From: Tetradesmus obliquus
Lineage: Eukaryota > Chlorophyta > Chlorophyceae > Sphaeropleales > Scenedesmaceae
Length of the DNA stretch: 64,000 nucleotides
Direction of reading: 5' to 3'
NCBI GenBank assembly: GCA_030272155.1
Contig: CP126195.1
Span: 3,889,001 to 3,953,000 of the forward strand
This document shows positions 11,403 to 23,456 of the stretch, piece after piece. The stretch's first letter is position 1, and each line of letters starts with the position of its first letter. The position numbers and the translations under genes were made by a program. The notes below the pieces were generated by a model. That model searched no databases. It saw only the letters and a list, made by a program, of their open reading frames with translations, and was not told the origin of the DNA.

Positions 11403-12927
11403 CTACTTGCCCTGCAGCGGCAGCAGCTGCATCAGCCACTCCTTGCCGAGCGCTTTGCGCACAGCAGACCGCGCTTGCTGTGCTGCTACGTCATTCATGC
11501 TCAGCGCAAGCACGTTATAACAGCTGGACGCCACAAATGACGCCGCCACGTTGCCGCCCGTGGCAACGAACGCCCCGGCTGTAAGTGTGGAAGGAGGCAG
11601 TGGCAGCAAAGGCAGCAGCAGTATGTGAGGCAGAGTCATGCTGCAGAGCTGATACGCGTAGCATGCAAGCAGACTGCGGCAGCAGCTGTTCAATAACTTT
11701 CCAGCCTCCCATGAAACCGCCGTCCCTGCTGCGTTGTGTCAGCCACAACCACATGCATCATGCCGCTTGCAGCAGCGCCACCCAACAAGCTGCTCGCAGC
11801 AGATGCGCAGCAGCCGCTCACTCCCATCAGGTCACCACATAAACTTCATTGTATGCAACTAATCTACGCTCTACGCTTGAACACTGTTTTATTGTAGTCG
11901 GGGCATGCCTGCTGTACAGTGTCCAGCGTCTCACCTGGCGCAAGCTCTGTGAGCAGTGTGTATCCCAGCAGCAGCGCCCGCACCAGCCTGTCCTCTGCAG
12001 TGGGCACACTGCCTGCTGCACTCCACGCCTCAGCCATCACCTGGCAGCACAGGCAGCAGGTGCATCAGATAAGATAAACAATCGCAGTCAAGTTGTGCAA
12101 ACCATAAACCCCGCTCCGAGAACACTCCGCACCTGTGCATGCTTGCTGCCCTGTGACAGCTTCTCCTCCAGCATCTGCATCAGCGCTGCACGCTGCTCCT
12201 GGCCCAAGTCCTCAAGCGATTTGGGGGGCCGGTTGCGCAGCTGCTCCGCCAGCACCTGCGCCCCGCTCTTCTTGCTGGCCCCGCCGCTGCTGCTGCTGCT
12301 GCTGCTGCCAGTCAGGCGAGCTACTGCTGCCCGCCGCTTTGCTGCGCTGCGGCTGTTGAGCTCATAGCTGTCCTCGGAATCGGAATCAGAATCTGAACCT
12401 GAATCGCTGCCAGATTCATCATCATCATCGTCGTCATCATTGTCATCGTCTTCAGATCTGTGTACGATGAAGTAGCGGCTGGAAGTGCTGCTGTTGAGCC
12501 GCACCATCAGCTGCTGCAGCGCAGACGCAACCTTGGCACTCGACGCGCGCTGCTGCTTGCGCTGCCAAGCTCCGCTGCTGCTGCTGCTGCTGCTGCTGCT
12601 AGACGTGCCTGTTGCTGCTTTCAGGGCTGCTGTGGTTCTTACTACCTCCAGCAGTTGAGCAAGCAGCTCTGCACCTTCTGCCTCCTTGCTTGGGGCCAGC
12701 ACAGCAGCTGCACCACTGCTGCTGCTGCTGCTGCTGTGAGGCACCTGTGAGCAGAACAGCGCTGCAGATGCCAGCAGGCCTTGGAGCTGCTGCTCCAGCT
12801 GATCCTGATTAGTAATGTCCTTCCACCTGATGCTGCTGCGGCTGCCGCTGCTGCTGCTGCTGCTGGGTGCTGCAGCTCCGTCCTCCTCTTCCTGCTCCTG
12901 CAGCAACCTGCCAAACAATGGATCTAC

Positions 12928-12961
<34 letters not shown>

Positions 12962-12997
12962 TCCTTCTGCCCGCTCTTCTTACTGCCTTTGTCTTTC

Positions 12998-13028
<31 letters not shown>

Positions 13029-16000
13029 CCGCCGCTGCTGCCGGCACAACCTTCACCAGCCAATCATCCTCGGTCAGCTGCCCCACTATCTGCACATCCA
13101 AGCTTGACAGCCGCGTGTACAGCGATATGGGCCGGCCACTGAGGTACAGCAGCGGGATGCGGCCCAGCAGCAATAGCCCCACTGCTGCTGCCAGGCTGCA
13201 CTGCGGGGTGAGCAGCCCGAAGAGGCGAGCATAGAAAAACGGGCTGTCTTGGCTGGTGCCTGCAACAGCAAATAAAGCAGTTGCAATGTAGTGCAGCTGT
13301 CCTAGGCTGCCGCTCTTGGCACTGGTTGAGTGTGCTGGAGTGTCAACAGCTGAAACCAAGCAAGTCCACAAGCAGCAGTCACGTGTAATTGCTTTCAATG
13401 CCATTGAATGCTTGCGGCAGGCTCAGGGTAGGGGTCACATGTGACGTTATGAATGTACCATACAGCGACGCATGAAGTTCCCGCACCTGCTGTGGCCCAA
13501 CTGCTGGCAATGGCTCCTGCCAGGCATGTTGTCACCAGCCCCCGCCACACCACCTCACTCGTTAGTCGCCCTAGCTGCGCCTCAACCACCCGCAGCACCT
13601 GCAGCAGACACATTGAGATCATTCTTTACAGTCGTATGTCGACAGCAAGGTGTGCGTCAAGTGATGGCAAGTGAAGAGAAGGGGGTGACGTGCAGTGCAA
13701 GCATCGGCTGCTGCTACAGAAACTCAATCCAACGAGTGAGTGAGTGAGTGGGTGAGCGAGGAGTGAGTGAGTGGGTGACTGAGTGGCTACCCAGGCTGCT
13801 CTGCAGCTGGAGAGGGTGTGTGTGGCCCTGGGCGACGCCCCTGGGATCCACACCCCCTACCTGCACTCAATCCAACAGCGCACGCAGCATCCCGGCACAC
13901 CAAAACACCCCTCGTGCTTGTGGTGGAGAGACGTCCGTGTGATACTTCTGCAGCAGCGCCTCACCCTACACAGCACCAACAGCTAGCACCACAACATACA
14001 CAGCTCTGCGCACAAGTCTGCCAGCCATGATCATCAACAACCACCCACCCCAAACCCCCGCACCCACCCGTGCATTAGGCGGTGCTGTGCACCAGGGCTG
14101 CAGCAGCGCCGCATCTCGCACCAACAGCACCAACATCTGGCACCGCAACATACACATCTCTGTAGCCAAGTACTCCAGCCAAAGGTGTCAACCCCGCACC
14201 CTGCACCCTGCACCCTCCCGTGCTAACGACGGCATAACGTCCAACGGCTGCAGCAGCGCCTCACTCTCGCACAGCACCAACAGCTAGCAAACCCCTCTCC
14301 CCTTCCCCCAGAAAACTCGGCACCCACCCGTGCTTTCGGCGGCGTCACGTCCGTGCTCCACGGTTGCCGCAGCACCTCACCCCGCACCAACAGCACCAAC
14401 AGCTAGCAAACCCCTCCCCCCATCCCAAACCTCCGCACCCACCCGTGCTTTTGGCGGCGTCACATGTGTGCTCCAGAGCTGCAGCAGCGCCTCAGCCCGC
14501 ACAGCACCAACAGCCAAAACCCAAACATACACGGCTCTGTAGACAGTACTTCAACCATACGTAACCATACTTCCTCATCCTAAACCCTGCACCCTGCGCT
14601 CACCCGTGCTTTCGGCGGCGTCACGTCCGTGCTCCACGGCTGCAGCAGCGCCTCCCTTGCAGCGCGCAGCCCCCGCAGCGCAGCACCCCAGCTGGGCTGC
14701 GTCATGGGCGGGATGGCTGCTGCTGCGCCTGAGGGAGCGATGCTGCCTTCTGCCAGGCGCTTGAGCGGCACTTGCACCCTGCAGCGGAGCACGTGGCAGC
14801 GCAGCGCAGGTGCAGCAGTGTCCAAAAGCAGCAGCAGCATGCTGTGGTAGACAGCATCTATCACAGGCGCTTGAGCGGCACTTGAACACCGCGGGAGATG
14901 CAGTGAGCAGCACGGCAGGGCAGAGCAGAGCAGATGACAGGGATGTGAACACACGTAACACATTGTTTTTGGACGAATTTGACCAACATGCAGCTAACTC
15001 CATTGACGTGGCTTGAAGCGGGTACTGCCAGCACAATGCACATGAATTGCAAAGATATCATATTGCCAGAGCCACAAAGTCCATGCCACATGAGCATTCA
15101 AATGACGTTATAACATGAAAATAACAACTCACGTGATGGGTGACGACTGAGACACCGCGGAGCTGCGCGCCATGCGGCGCACTTGGTCAAACGCCGGCTG
15201 ATTGATACCCTCGGTGTACCCCATGATGTCGTCGTCAGCACGCTTTCTGCTGCTGCTGCTGCTCCCACTGCTGCTGTCAGCTGCTGCTGCTGCTGCAGGC
15301 AGCATTGCACCACCTGGCAGCGGCAGGATGGTGAGCAGCCCAGCCACTGCTGCTGCTGGCAACGCCCACAACACACCAGTCTGCAGGTCAGCAGGGTTCC
15401 ACCTGCACAGACAGGCAGCACGCACGACTGACTGATAAACCAGCGGTCGCCACCCACGTGATCCTGGATTCTTGACCAAAAACCCAACAGCGCATCAGCT
15501 ACTAGTGCGGCACACCAAAAGGAAGCCACAACCCTCACCCGAAGTTGGCCAAGATGTCGATGCTCAGCAGCAATGCAATGTCTACAGCAATGCTGCCCTT
15601 CAAACCAGCTGCCAACATGGCCGCGCCCAGGTCCTCAACCCAAATCATCAAATGTAGGACAAGCATGTTGATGCCCCGCGCTGCCCCATCCGCATCCACC
15701 TGAAACCTTGAACACAGAACCCCGTACGACCTCTGACACCTCTGGTAACACGTCTGTTCAAGCCAGCAACCAGCCAGCACCTCACCTGAAGTTGGCCAAT
15801 ATGTCGATGCTCAGCAGCGACGCAATGCCTAAAGCAATGCTGCCCTTGAAGCCAGCCGCCAGCATGGCCGCGCCCAGGTCCTCATACGCTGACTCATACG
15901 CCTGCTCAGCCATCATGCCCGCCAGCTCCTCCTGTGAGCACGAAATGGGTGGGGCAAAAAGGGGGGTGTTGCTACGTCGTTCCGCAGAACATCATATGTT

Positions 16001-16914
16001 GATGGGCTCTTTTGTTGAAGTGCAAGCATACAGCAATCAAGCCAGGTGCATATCAGCCCATGCTGGCGCAATTGATGCACGCCACGCATGCTGCAGCTGG
16101 AAGCTTCCAACGTTGCTCAATGCAGTGCTGCGCGCAATTTGTTTCAGCCAGGCACAGCAACCCTCGCAGCGTGAGTGCTGTCGCACCTGCTTCTTCTGCC
16201 GCCACTCCGGTTCAAACATGCGCAGCCTGCGATTGATAACACACCGGCAGGCACAGCAGATATCAGCAATATCGCCTGTGGAACATGCAGCAACAGTTGT
16301 CGATGCGTCAACAGCAAGGGCAGCTGTGCTACCCTTGCCTTGAGCGTATCAGCTCAAGTCCAGTTATCATCAGGCAGCAACCAGTGTTGCTTACACAAGC
16401 GAAGTCTGGTATACAGAAGTCTGCATCATGAAGGCATCATGCAGCATCTCGCACAGCTCCTGCTGCTGCTGCTGCTGCTGCTGTCAATACATTGCTCTGC
16501 TGCCAGACAGAGATTCAGTCGTCAGTTGTCAGTCCACTCACTTGCCCATGACCTCCTTCATAAAAGGCTCATCTGCATCTTCAGGCTCTTCTTCACCCTC
16601 ATCTTCACCCTCAACTTCACCATCAACTTCACCCTCAACTTCACGCTGGCTTTCTCGCTGCTTTTCACCCTCGTCTTCCCACTGTCCCTCCTCCCCTGCC
16701 CAGGCGGCCTCCCACTGCTGACCGCTGATGCTGCTGCTGCTGGCTTGCACTTCTGCCTTGCTGGCTAGCGGCTCCACAGCTGCTGCTGCTGCAGTGTCAG
16801 AGGTGGCAGCAGCATACTGTTCTGATGAGTCAGGCTGCTGTGCGTCTGCTGCTGCATGCCCGCCTGTTGTTGCGACTGCAGATGCTTGGCTAGCTGCTGC
16901 AGCAGCTCCACCAC

Positions 16915-16951
<37 letters not shown>

Positions 16952-17383
16952 AGCTGCAGCAGGTTCGCTTGTTCCTTCAGTCTTATCTGCTGCTGGCTGG
17001 CTTCCAGATGTGCCTGCAGCAGCTGCTGCAAGTGACCCACGCACACACCCATTTGCTGCTCCTGGGCGCCATAACAGCTGCTGACTCACAGGAAGTCTGT
17101 GAGTGAACCTGGCGCTAGCGCTCCTGCTGCTGCAAGCTGCATGTGACAAGTGTCCTCTGTTGCTGCTGCTGCCACACACTACTGCTGGGGCCAGGCTATG
17201 CCTGATGCCAGCTGGAAGAGCTCCGTTACTAAAAGCTGCATTGATATTGAAGGGTGACATCAGACTGCTACGCCTAAGCGTTTTCAGTGGTAGCCTGTTG
17301 TTCAGTGGACGAGAGAGATGACAGCAGGTCATGTTGCTGCTGCTGCTCTGCGACAACGTGGTCTGTATAGCAGGCGCATGCAT
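11403..17383 (-). CDS. Unrecognised large multi-pass membrane protein
   Basis: Nine exons join in phase to 997 residues: 17383-16542, 16226-16187, 15931-15786, 15402-15133, 14778-14604, 13598-13487, 13259-12133, 12040-11935 and 11578-11403 (TAG). The N-terminal 250 residues are Ala/Ser-rich, then Glu-rich (EGEVDGEVEGEDEGEEE). A 40-nt exon encodes MFEPEWRQKKQ. Hydrophobic helices are visible around IALGIASLLSIDILANF, VLWALPAAAVAGLLTIL, LVTTCLAGAIASSW, LAAAVGLLLLGRIPLLYL and AFVATGGNVAASFVASS. The seventh exon holds long poly-Ser runs and an Asp/Ser tract (EDDDNDDDDDDDESGSD). The Arg/Ser-rich N-terminus would suit plastid import, but that is inference. I do not recognise the family and see no catalytic motif. 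Exon structure is firm; function is unknown. Confidence 0.7.
13900..14640 (-). repeat. Six-copy array of an exon end and its 5' splice site
   Basis: The exon 5 end of the membrane-protein gene (sense CTGCTGCAGCCGTGG...AAAGCACGG|GTGAGC, junction at 14604/14603) is followed downstream by five diverged copies. The shared ACCCGTGCT core (+ strand) lies near 14602, 14441, 14326, 14216, 14066 and 13906, spaced about 110-160 bp. Several copies keep a CGG|GTGGGT donor-like junction and the following CTGCAGCAGCGCCTC (+ strand) coding segment. The array fills most of intron 5. Confidence 0.88.
14754..14890 (-). repeat. Duplicated acceptor-side edge of exon 5
   Basis: CAGGCGCTTGAGCGGCACTTG (+ strand) occurs at 14754-14774, inside exon 5 next to its acceptor, and again at 14865-14885 inside intron 4, offset 111 bp. 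Confidence 0.85.
15539..15931 (-). repeat. Duplicated exon 3, both copies phase 0 in / phase 2 out
   Basis: Exon 3 (15931-15786, 146 nt) has a downstream copy (15699-15539, 161 nt) bounded by AG and GT. They share DLGAAMLAAG, KGSIA and LLSIDILANF with scattered substitutions; the first 25 residues differ. Both copies have identical phases, so either one, but not both together, keeps the frame to exon 4. This fits a potential mutually exclusive exon pair or a recently silenced copy. Confidence 0.85.
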
Positions 17384-18095
17384 GCTTGAACACTCTTGAC
17401 TGAGATATGCTGTTTGTGAGGATAATTATATTACTGGAGACGATCGTGTCCTCACAGCGACGCACACTGCATTGCACGAGTTGACAAGGTCCAGTGGATC
17501 GGTACTTCATTGGCATACGCGTGTATTAAACCATCGTCGACGTACGTCGATAAGTAGAAGTAATTCTCTATTCACGTAGGCTTGTCGATTGATACTGGCG
17601 GTGTCACAAGAAGTACAGTACCGCCGAACACCTGGACCAAATGACCTGTTGTCTTCACGCCGTTTGAAATCTGAGGCTGGCAGAAAGTGAAGCCTGGGAC
17701 AGCTGAACGCGGCGTATCCGCGCACCGACAACAATATTGAGCCGGACAGAGAACTTGTTGCATAAAACAAGGCCACGTCTCCCTGACAGCCAGGCCCATG
17801 GCTGATAACACCCACAAGCAACAAGGTCAAGAGCAGTATTCGCCCGAACAGTGGCCAGGTTGGCAGCTGTAACATGATCAGGCGTGTCCATGCTGTAGCA
17901 AGTATAGAACCAAGAACACAGCAGCGCCAAGTGCCTGTGTTACATCGCCTCCTGCCAACTCCTGCACTGCTGTCGTCATCACGCCTATCAACTGCCGTAC
18001 CAGAGACCGTAACTGTGCGCACCAGCAACGTTCACAGCCTCCGTAGACAGACCTGCTGCACGGTGCCACCGCCAGACCAACACCCGCCTCAGCGT
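17384..18095. other. Intergenic between two minus-strand genes
   Basis: Contains the 3' flank of the BRCT gene (TTACA at 17941-17945, a minus-strand TGTAA about 150 nt past its stop) and the promoter of the membrane-protein gene. A 173-codon minus ORF (18028-17507) with one hydrophobic stretch is present but has no other support. Confidence 0.4.
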
Positions 18096-21000
18096 TCATC
18101 GCAGGAGCTCATACTCCTGCGTGTTGTCTGCGCCTGTGTGCGTCTCTGCCAGCTGCAGCAGCCACTCCTCCCGCACAGCAACAGCAGCAGCAGGCAGCTC
18201 ACGCGGCACCGACGCACCGCCACACACCACGCACACCTGCACGCAGCAGCAGCAGCAGGAGCAGGCAGTTTATGTGACGCCCTCACTATGTAACACTGGC
18301 ACTGCACAGTCATTTGCGCACGGCCATGACATTGCTGCACGGGCTGCCATTCAGGCAACTGCTGGTATCGTGTTGCTAGCCGCGCCATCGTTAACCCAGG
18401 TGAGCGTCACGATACACATTTGAAACCCCCGACACAGCACAAACTGGCCACCCAAAGAGTGATGGCAAACAACAGGAACATTCCAATGACAGGGTCAACT
18501 GCAAACCACCCAATCCATCGACCCTCAACCCTCACACTCACCTCTGCTGCGCGCGCGCCGCACACCCTGCCCCCAAGCGCCCGCACCAGCCGCTGCAGCG
18601 ACTGCCGGTGCTCAGCAGCCGCCGCATGGCTGCTGAACACACTGCCGCCGCCGCCGCCAGCAGCAGCAGCAGCAGGGCCGCCAGCAGTGCACTGCACTGC
18701 CACCAGCTTGCCGGCCAGGGGCCCCGTGTATGTGCCGGCTGCCAGCGCTGCCCGCACAGCTGCGGCAACTGGCGCGAAGCGCACGGCAGCCTCAAACTGC
18801 TCTGGCGGCTGCCAGGCGCCCTGCATCAGTGGCAAGCGTAGCAGCACAAGCTTGAGGGCGAGATACAGCAAACGATATACAACACTCCAGTACAAGGGTG
18901 AGCAGCTTCAAACTGCTCCGGCGGCTGCCAGGCCCCCTGCATGCGTAAGTAGCAACAGTGCGGTCAGACACACGAGTGTGAGGCAGCAGATGTGGGGGAA
19001 AGCCTGCAACACAATGCTGTTTGAGGACTGGAACCCGGGCATAGGCAGTGGCGCCAACAAGCCGACGCAGAGCTCATGGGGTGTCCTCCAGGATGTAGTG
19101 CGCCGACGGTTGCCGTATCAAACCTTCAAAACTCTGCTGTATTTATTTCTCCATCTCCCACCCCACGCCTCACTTCCTCCAGTAACGAAGTGAGCAGCTC
19201 TCCGGCTGCAGCAGCCACGCGCCCACACACCCAACTACACACCCAACCAGAACACTGCACCACTTGAGGCACAGGGGTTTGACCTCACACCCACTCACCT
19301 CTTCAAGCGACGCAGTGAGCCACTCCGGCTGCAGCAGCCACGCGCCAGCCGCCACCCCCAGCAGCAGCTTCAGCGTGCGCCGCTCAGCACCCACTAACAA
19401 ATGGCTCACCCTGCCCTCCTCATGGCCCTCCACACAAACCCTAAACCCGCCACCCAGCCGCTTGACAGCAGCACGCGCCAGGTCAGAGACGGCAGACGAT
19501 ACTGAGGTGGCTGCAATGTAGCCGCTGCTGCCGCTGCTGCTGCTGGCGGCTGCACGCTTGCGCCCTTGTTGGCTGCCAGTGTTTGCAGGGGCTGCTGCTG
19601 CTGCTGCTGCTGCTTTGGTTGCAGATGGCTTTCTGCTAGTGCCGCTGCCTGCAGGCGCAGCAGCAGCAGCAGCAGCGGGACCCACTGCTTTGCCTCGCCT
19701 TGCAAACTGGCGATGGACACCAGTTGCTGCTGCTGCTGCCGGCTTCTTCGCTGCCTGCGCAGCGGCGCTAGCTGGCTGCTGTGCTGCTGTGCTGCTGCCT
19801 GCTGCAGCTTTACTAGCCTGCTGCCTCCTTGCAGGCTCCTGCTGCTGGGCATTGTCTTTGGTGGTGCAGGTCAGCGGGCCTTTGCTGCTGACTCTGGCAT
19901 CATCACAAATTGCCCCAGCAGCAATAGCTTGTACAGGTGGTGGTGGGGCCTCTGCTGCCGCTGCTGCTGCTGCTGCAGGCCCCGCAGCAGGCTGCTGCCG
20001 CTGCACGCGTGCAACAGCAGCAGCCGACAGCTTTGGGCGCTGCAAGCGGCTCATCACCGGCATGCCTTCAAACGCAAGCGTGCCTCCTCCCGCTGCTGCT
20101 GCTGCTCCAAGGCTGGGCCTGCCTCTGCTAGGAAGGCTAGCCCTGGGCCTGCTGCCCTCCGCTGCTGCTGCTCCTGCTGCTGCCACACCAGCCGCCGCCG
20201 CTGCTGCTGTTGCTCCTAAGCTCGCCCTGCCCCTGCTTGGCATGCTGAAGCTAGTCCTGGCTCTGCTGCCCTTGCTAGGGGCTGTCGCGGGCGTGCGGTG
20301 CCGCTGCTTTGGCACATGCTGCTGCTGCTGCTGCTCATCTTGGTCTGCTGCAAGCTGGCTGTCAGGCAGCACATCATCTGCACAGGCGCCATCCGCATCA
20401 GCGGCAGCGGCAGCAACCTCGGCAGCCTGCTGCTGCTCCTGCTGTGTGTCAGGCAGCAGCCAAGGGTCCCTGCTGGCCCCTGCTGCTGCTGCTGCTTTGC
20501 TGCTGCCAGCTTCAGCACCTGCACAGGCAGCACCTGCTGCGGCTGCTGCCGCCTGGCGACTTCTGCGAGTTGTTCGGGGTGTACAACCTGGAGTCCCTGC
20601 TGCTGCTGCTGCTGCTGCTGCTGGTGTGTCACCAGCGAGCGGAGACAGCGGTGGCAAGCGCGGCAGAGGGCTGCTGTCTGCAAGCTGCTGCTGCTGCTGG
20701 GCATCTGCTTCGCTGCAGTCAGCTGCCGCTGCTTCACCACGATCTGCTGCTGCTGCTGCTGCTGTTGCTGCTGCAGGGGAGTCCGGCACGGTGCTGCGGC
20801 GGCTAGAATGCCGCAAAGGAGACACAAGCGGAACCCCAGCAGGTGCTGCTGCTGCTGCTGCCGCTGCATCTGCTGCTGGAGCAGGTGATGCCGGCGCCAT
20901 GCTGCGGCGGCTAGAGCGCCTCAGCGGAGACAGCGGAGGCAATCCCGCAGGTGCTGCTGCTGCTGCTGCCGACGGTGCAGGGACGTCCGGCGCAGGGCTG

Positions 21001-23425
21001 CGGCGACTAGAGCGCCGAAAAGGAGACACAGGTGGCACTCCAGCTGCTACTGCTGCTACTGCTGCCGGTGGTGCAGGGGATTCCAGTGCCACACTGCGGC
21101 GGCTAGAACGCCTGAGGGGTGACACAGGTGGCACTCCAGCTGCTACTCCTGCTGCCGCCACAATTGCATCTGTTACTGCTGCTGCCGGTGCAGGAGATTG
21201 CGGTGCCACACTGCGGCGGCTAGAACGCCTCAGCGGAGACAGCGGTGGCACTCCAGCCGCCGCTGCTGCTGCCGCCACAGCAGCATCTGCTACTGCTGCT
21301 GCCGGTGCAGGGGATTGCGGGGCCACGCTGCGGCGGCTGTGGCCCCTCAGTGGCGACACAGGCGGCACTCCTGCTGCTGCTGCCGCTGGCTGCCCCAGCG
21401 CCGCTATCCCTGCTGCCTGCTGTGCCACACCGCCCCCTCCTGCTTCTGCTGCTGCTGCTGCTGTTGGTGCTGTTTCCATTGCCTCAGCAGCTGCTGCAGC
21501 CGTCTCAAAAGCGGCCCCCTTGGGCTTTGCCGCACCGCATGCAGCGCAGCGCGCCGCACAGCCCTGGCTGATGCATGTGCAGCAAGGGCAGGACCAGCAG
21601 CGCAGCCGCGCAGGCGCACGCCTCCGCTTGCTCTCGCTGCAAGGTACAGCCTCGCAGCCGCGCCCACCAGCGCCAGCAGGAGTCGAGGCAGCCTCCGTTG
21701 CTGCTGCTGCCTCTGCGGCTGCTGCCTCTGCTGCTGCTGCCTCTGCTGCTGCTTGCCGCCTGGCATGTGTCCTGCGAGTGCTGCCTGGAGTGGCACTGCT
21801 GCTTGCCAGCCGCCACTGCTGCTGCTCACCAGCATGCTGTGTCAGTTCACCAGCTGCTGCTGCTGCTGTTGATTCTGGGGGCGCCTGCTGCTGCCTGCGC
21901 TTGCGCCCTGTCAGCGGCTTCTCTGCAGTTGCCTCACACTGCAGCATATCTGCTGAGGGGTCGCCTGCTGCTGCTGCTGGTGGTGGTGTTGCCAGTGCAG
22001 CAGCCCTAGCCTTGCCCAGCCTTGGCGTGCTACTGGGGGTGCCAGCAGCAGCAGCAGCAGCAGCAGCAGCCGCACACGGGCCCTTCTGTGCCCTGCCAGT
22101 GCCAACCCCTGCTGTTGTTGCTGCTGCAGAGAAGCAGAAGCTTTGCTGCTGCATCGCTGACTCCTGCTGCTGTGGTGTGATGCTTGTGCGCGCAGGCCGC
22201 CGCTGAGCTGCTGCTTCTTGCTGCTGTAGTTGCTGCTGCTGCTGCTGCTCCTGTACCCCTGCATTCGGCGACAGAACTCGCGCCTCCGCGGTCAGACCTT
22301 CTGCTGCTGCTGCTGCTGCTGTATCACTTGCTGCACCAGCAGGGACACCAGGGCAGCATACGTTGTCCTGCCGTTGCTCTGTTGGTGACAAACCAACTGT
22401 ATCCTGCTGCTGCAACAGCGTCTGCTGCTGCTGCTGCTGCTGCACAGGAGCCAGGGCCGGTGGCGACACCAGCCCGCTGCGCTGCTGCTGCTGCTGCTGC
22501 AGCATTGCCATGCTTGTTCGCTTGCGCTTGGCGCCTGCTGACAGTGCTGCCTTGCCATGCAGGCTGGATAGAGCTGCTGCTGCTGACTTGCCAGATGCAG
22601 GACCTGCACTTGCTGCACCCGCTGCTGCTGCTGCTGCTGGCTTGGCAGCTGACCTGGCCCTGCTGCTGTTATGTGAAATGCTGCCAACAGCAGCTAGCGC
22701 GGCTGGAGGAGTGGTGGAAGGGCCGCGCAGCTTGGGTGTGAGCAGCACACTGCTGCCACTGCCAGCCCCCTGCCGCTGCTGCTGCTGCTGGCCAGGCTGG
22801 TCTGCAGCAGCAGCAGCACCTGCTGCTGCTGCTGCTGCTGCTGGCCTTGCAGAGAGGCCGCGCGCGAGCGCTCTGTGCCGTCCCGGCAGCAGCCGTAGCT
22901 CATCATCGTCATCACTGTCCTCAATGGCATCCTCCGACTCCTCAGCTGCAGCAGGCTGCTGCTGCTGCTGCTGGCCAACGTTGAAGGTCACCCTGCTGGG
23001 TGGTGTGACATGAGGAAGCACCGCTGCATCCTCTACCTGCTGCTGCTGCTGTTGCTGCTGCTGCTGTTCTGGGCCAGCTGCAACCAACCCTGCTGCTGCC
23101 ACTGCAGCTTCACCCATGCAAACATCCATTGCATCGCCCTCCTCATCTAGTGCTGCTGCTGCTGGTGCTGCTGGCGCTGCCGTGCCTGCTTTCGTTGCTG
23201 CCAGCTGCTCCCGCCATCGCACAGTCAGGCTCGGCAGCTCCCCATCAGGCTCCTCTGCTGCTGCTGCTGCTGCTGCGTCCCCTCCCAGCGCATGCAGCAG
23301 CAGCGGCGGGTCACCAAAGGCAGAGCCCTGCAGGCCAGACTCAGGGGCAGCATCCAACAGGTCAGCAGCCAGCTGTGTTGCAGGCCCTAGCTCCTGCAAG
23401 CCGCCAGCACCAAAGCCATGCCAAC

Positions 23426-23456
<31 letters not shown>

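Noticed and set aside
12088..12132. Reading the 438-codon minus ORF through to its own stop
   Set aside because: A good donor (CAG|GTGCGG at 12133/12132) and two further in-phase exons with coding character (to 11403) make splicing the better model.
13735..13795. GAGTGAGTGGGTGA repeats as a possible telomere-like or regulatory array
   Set aside because: A simple short tandem repeat inside an intron; not the algal telomere repeat and too short to interpret.
17507..18028. 173-codon minus-strand ORF with a hydrophobic segment
   Set aside because: It lies just downstream of the BRCT gene stop, has no recognisable domain, no start context and no splice partners; kept only as a remark.
18950..19180. 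Possible extra BRCT exon with AHYILEDTP on the minus strand
   Set aside because: It runs into an in-frame TGA at 19074-19076 and alignment with human MCPH1 shows the flanking exons already join without a gap.
19558..22206. 882-codon open frame on the + strand
   Set aside because: It is the antisense shadow of the CAG/GCN-rich fifth exon of the MCPH1-like gene; GCT/CTG repeats keep several frames open. It has no domain and the minus strand has verified BRCT exons.
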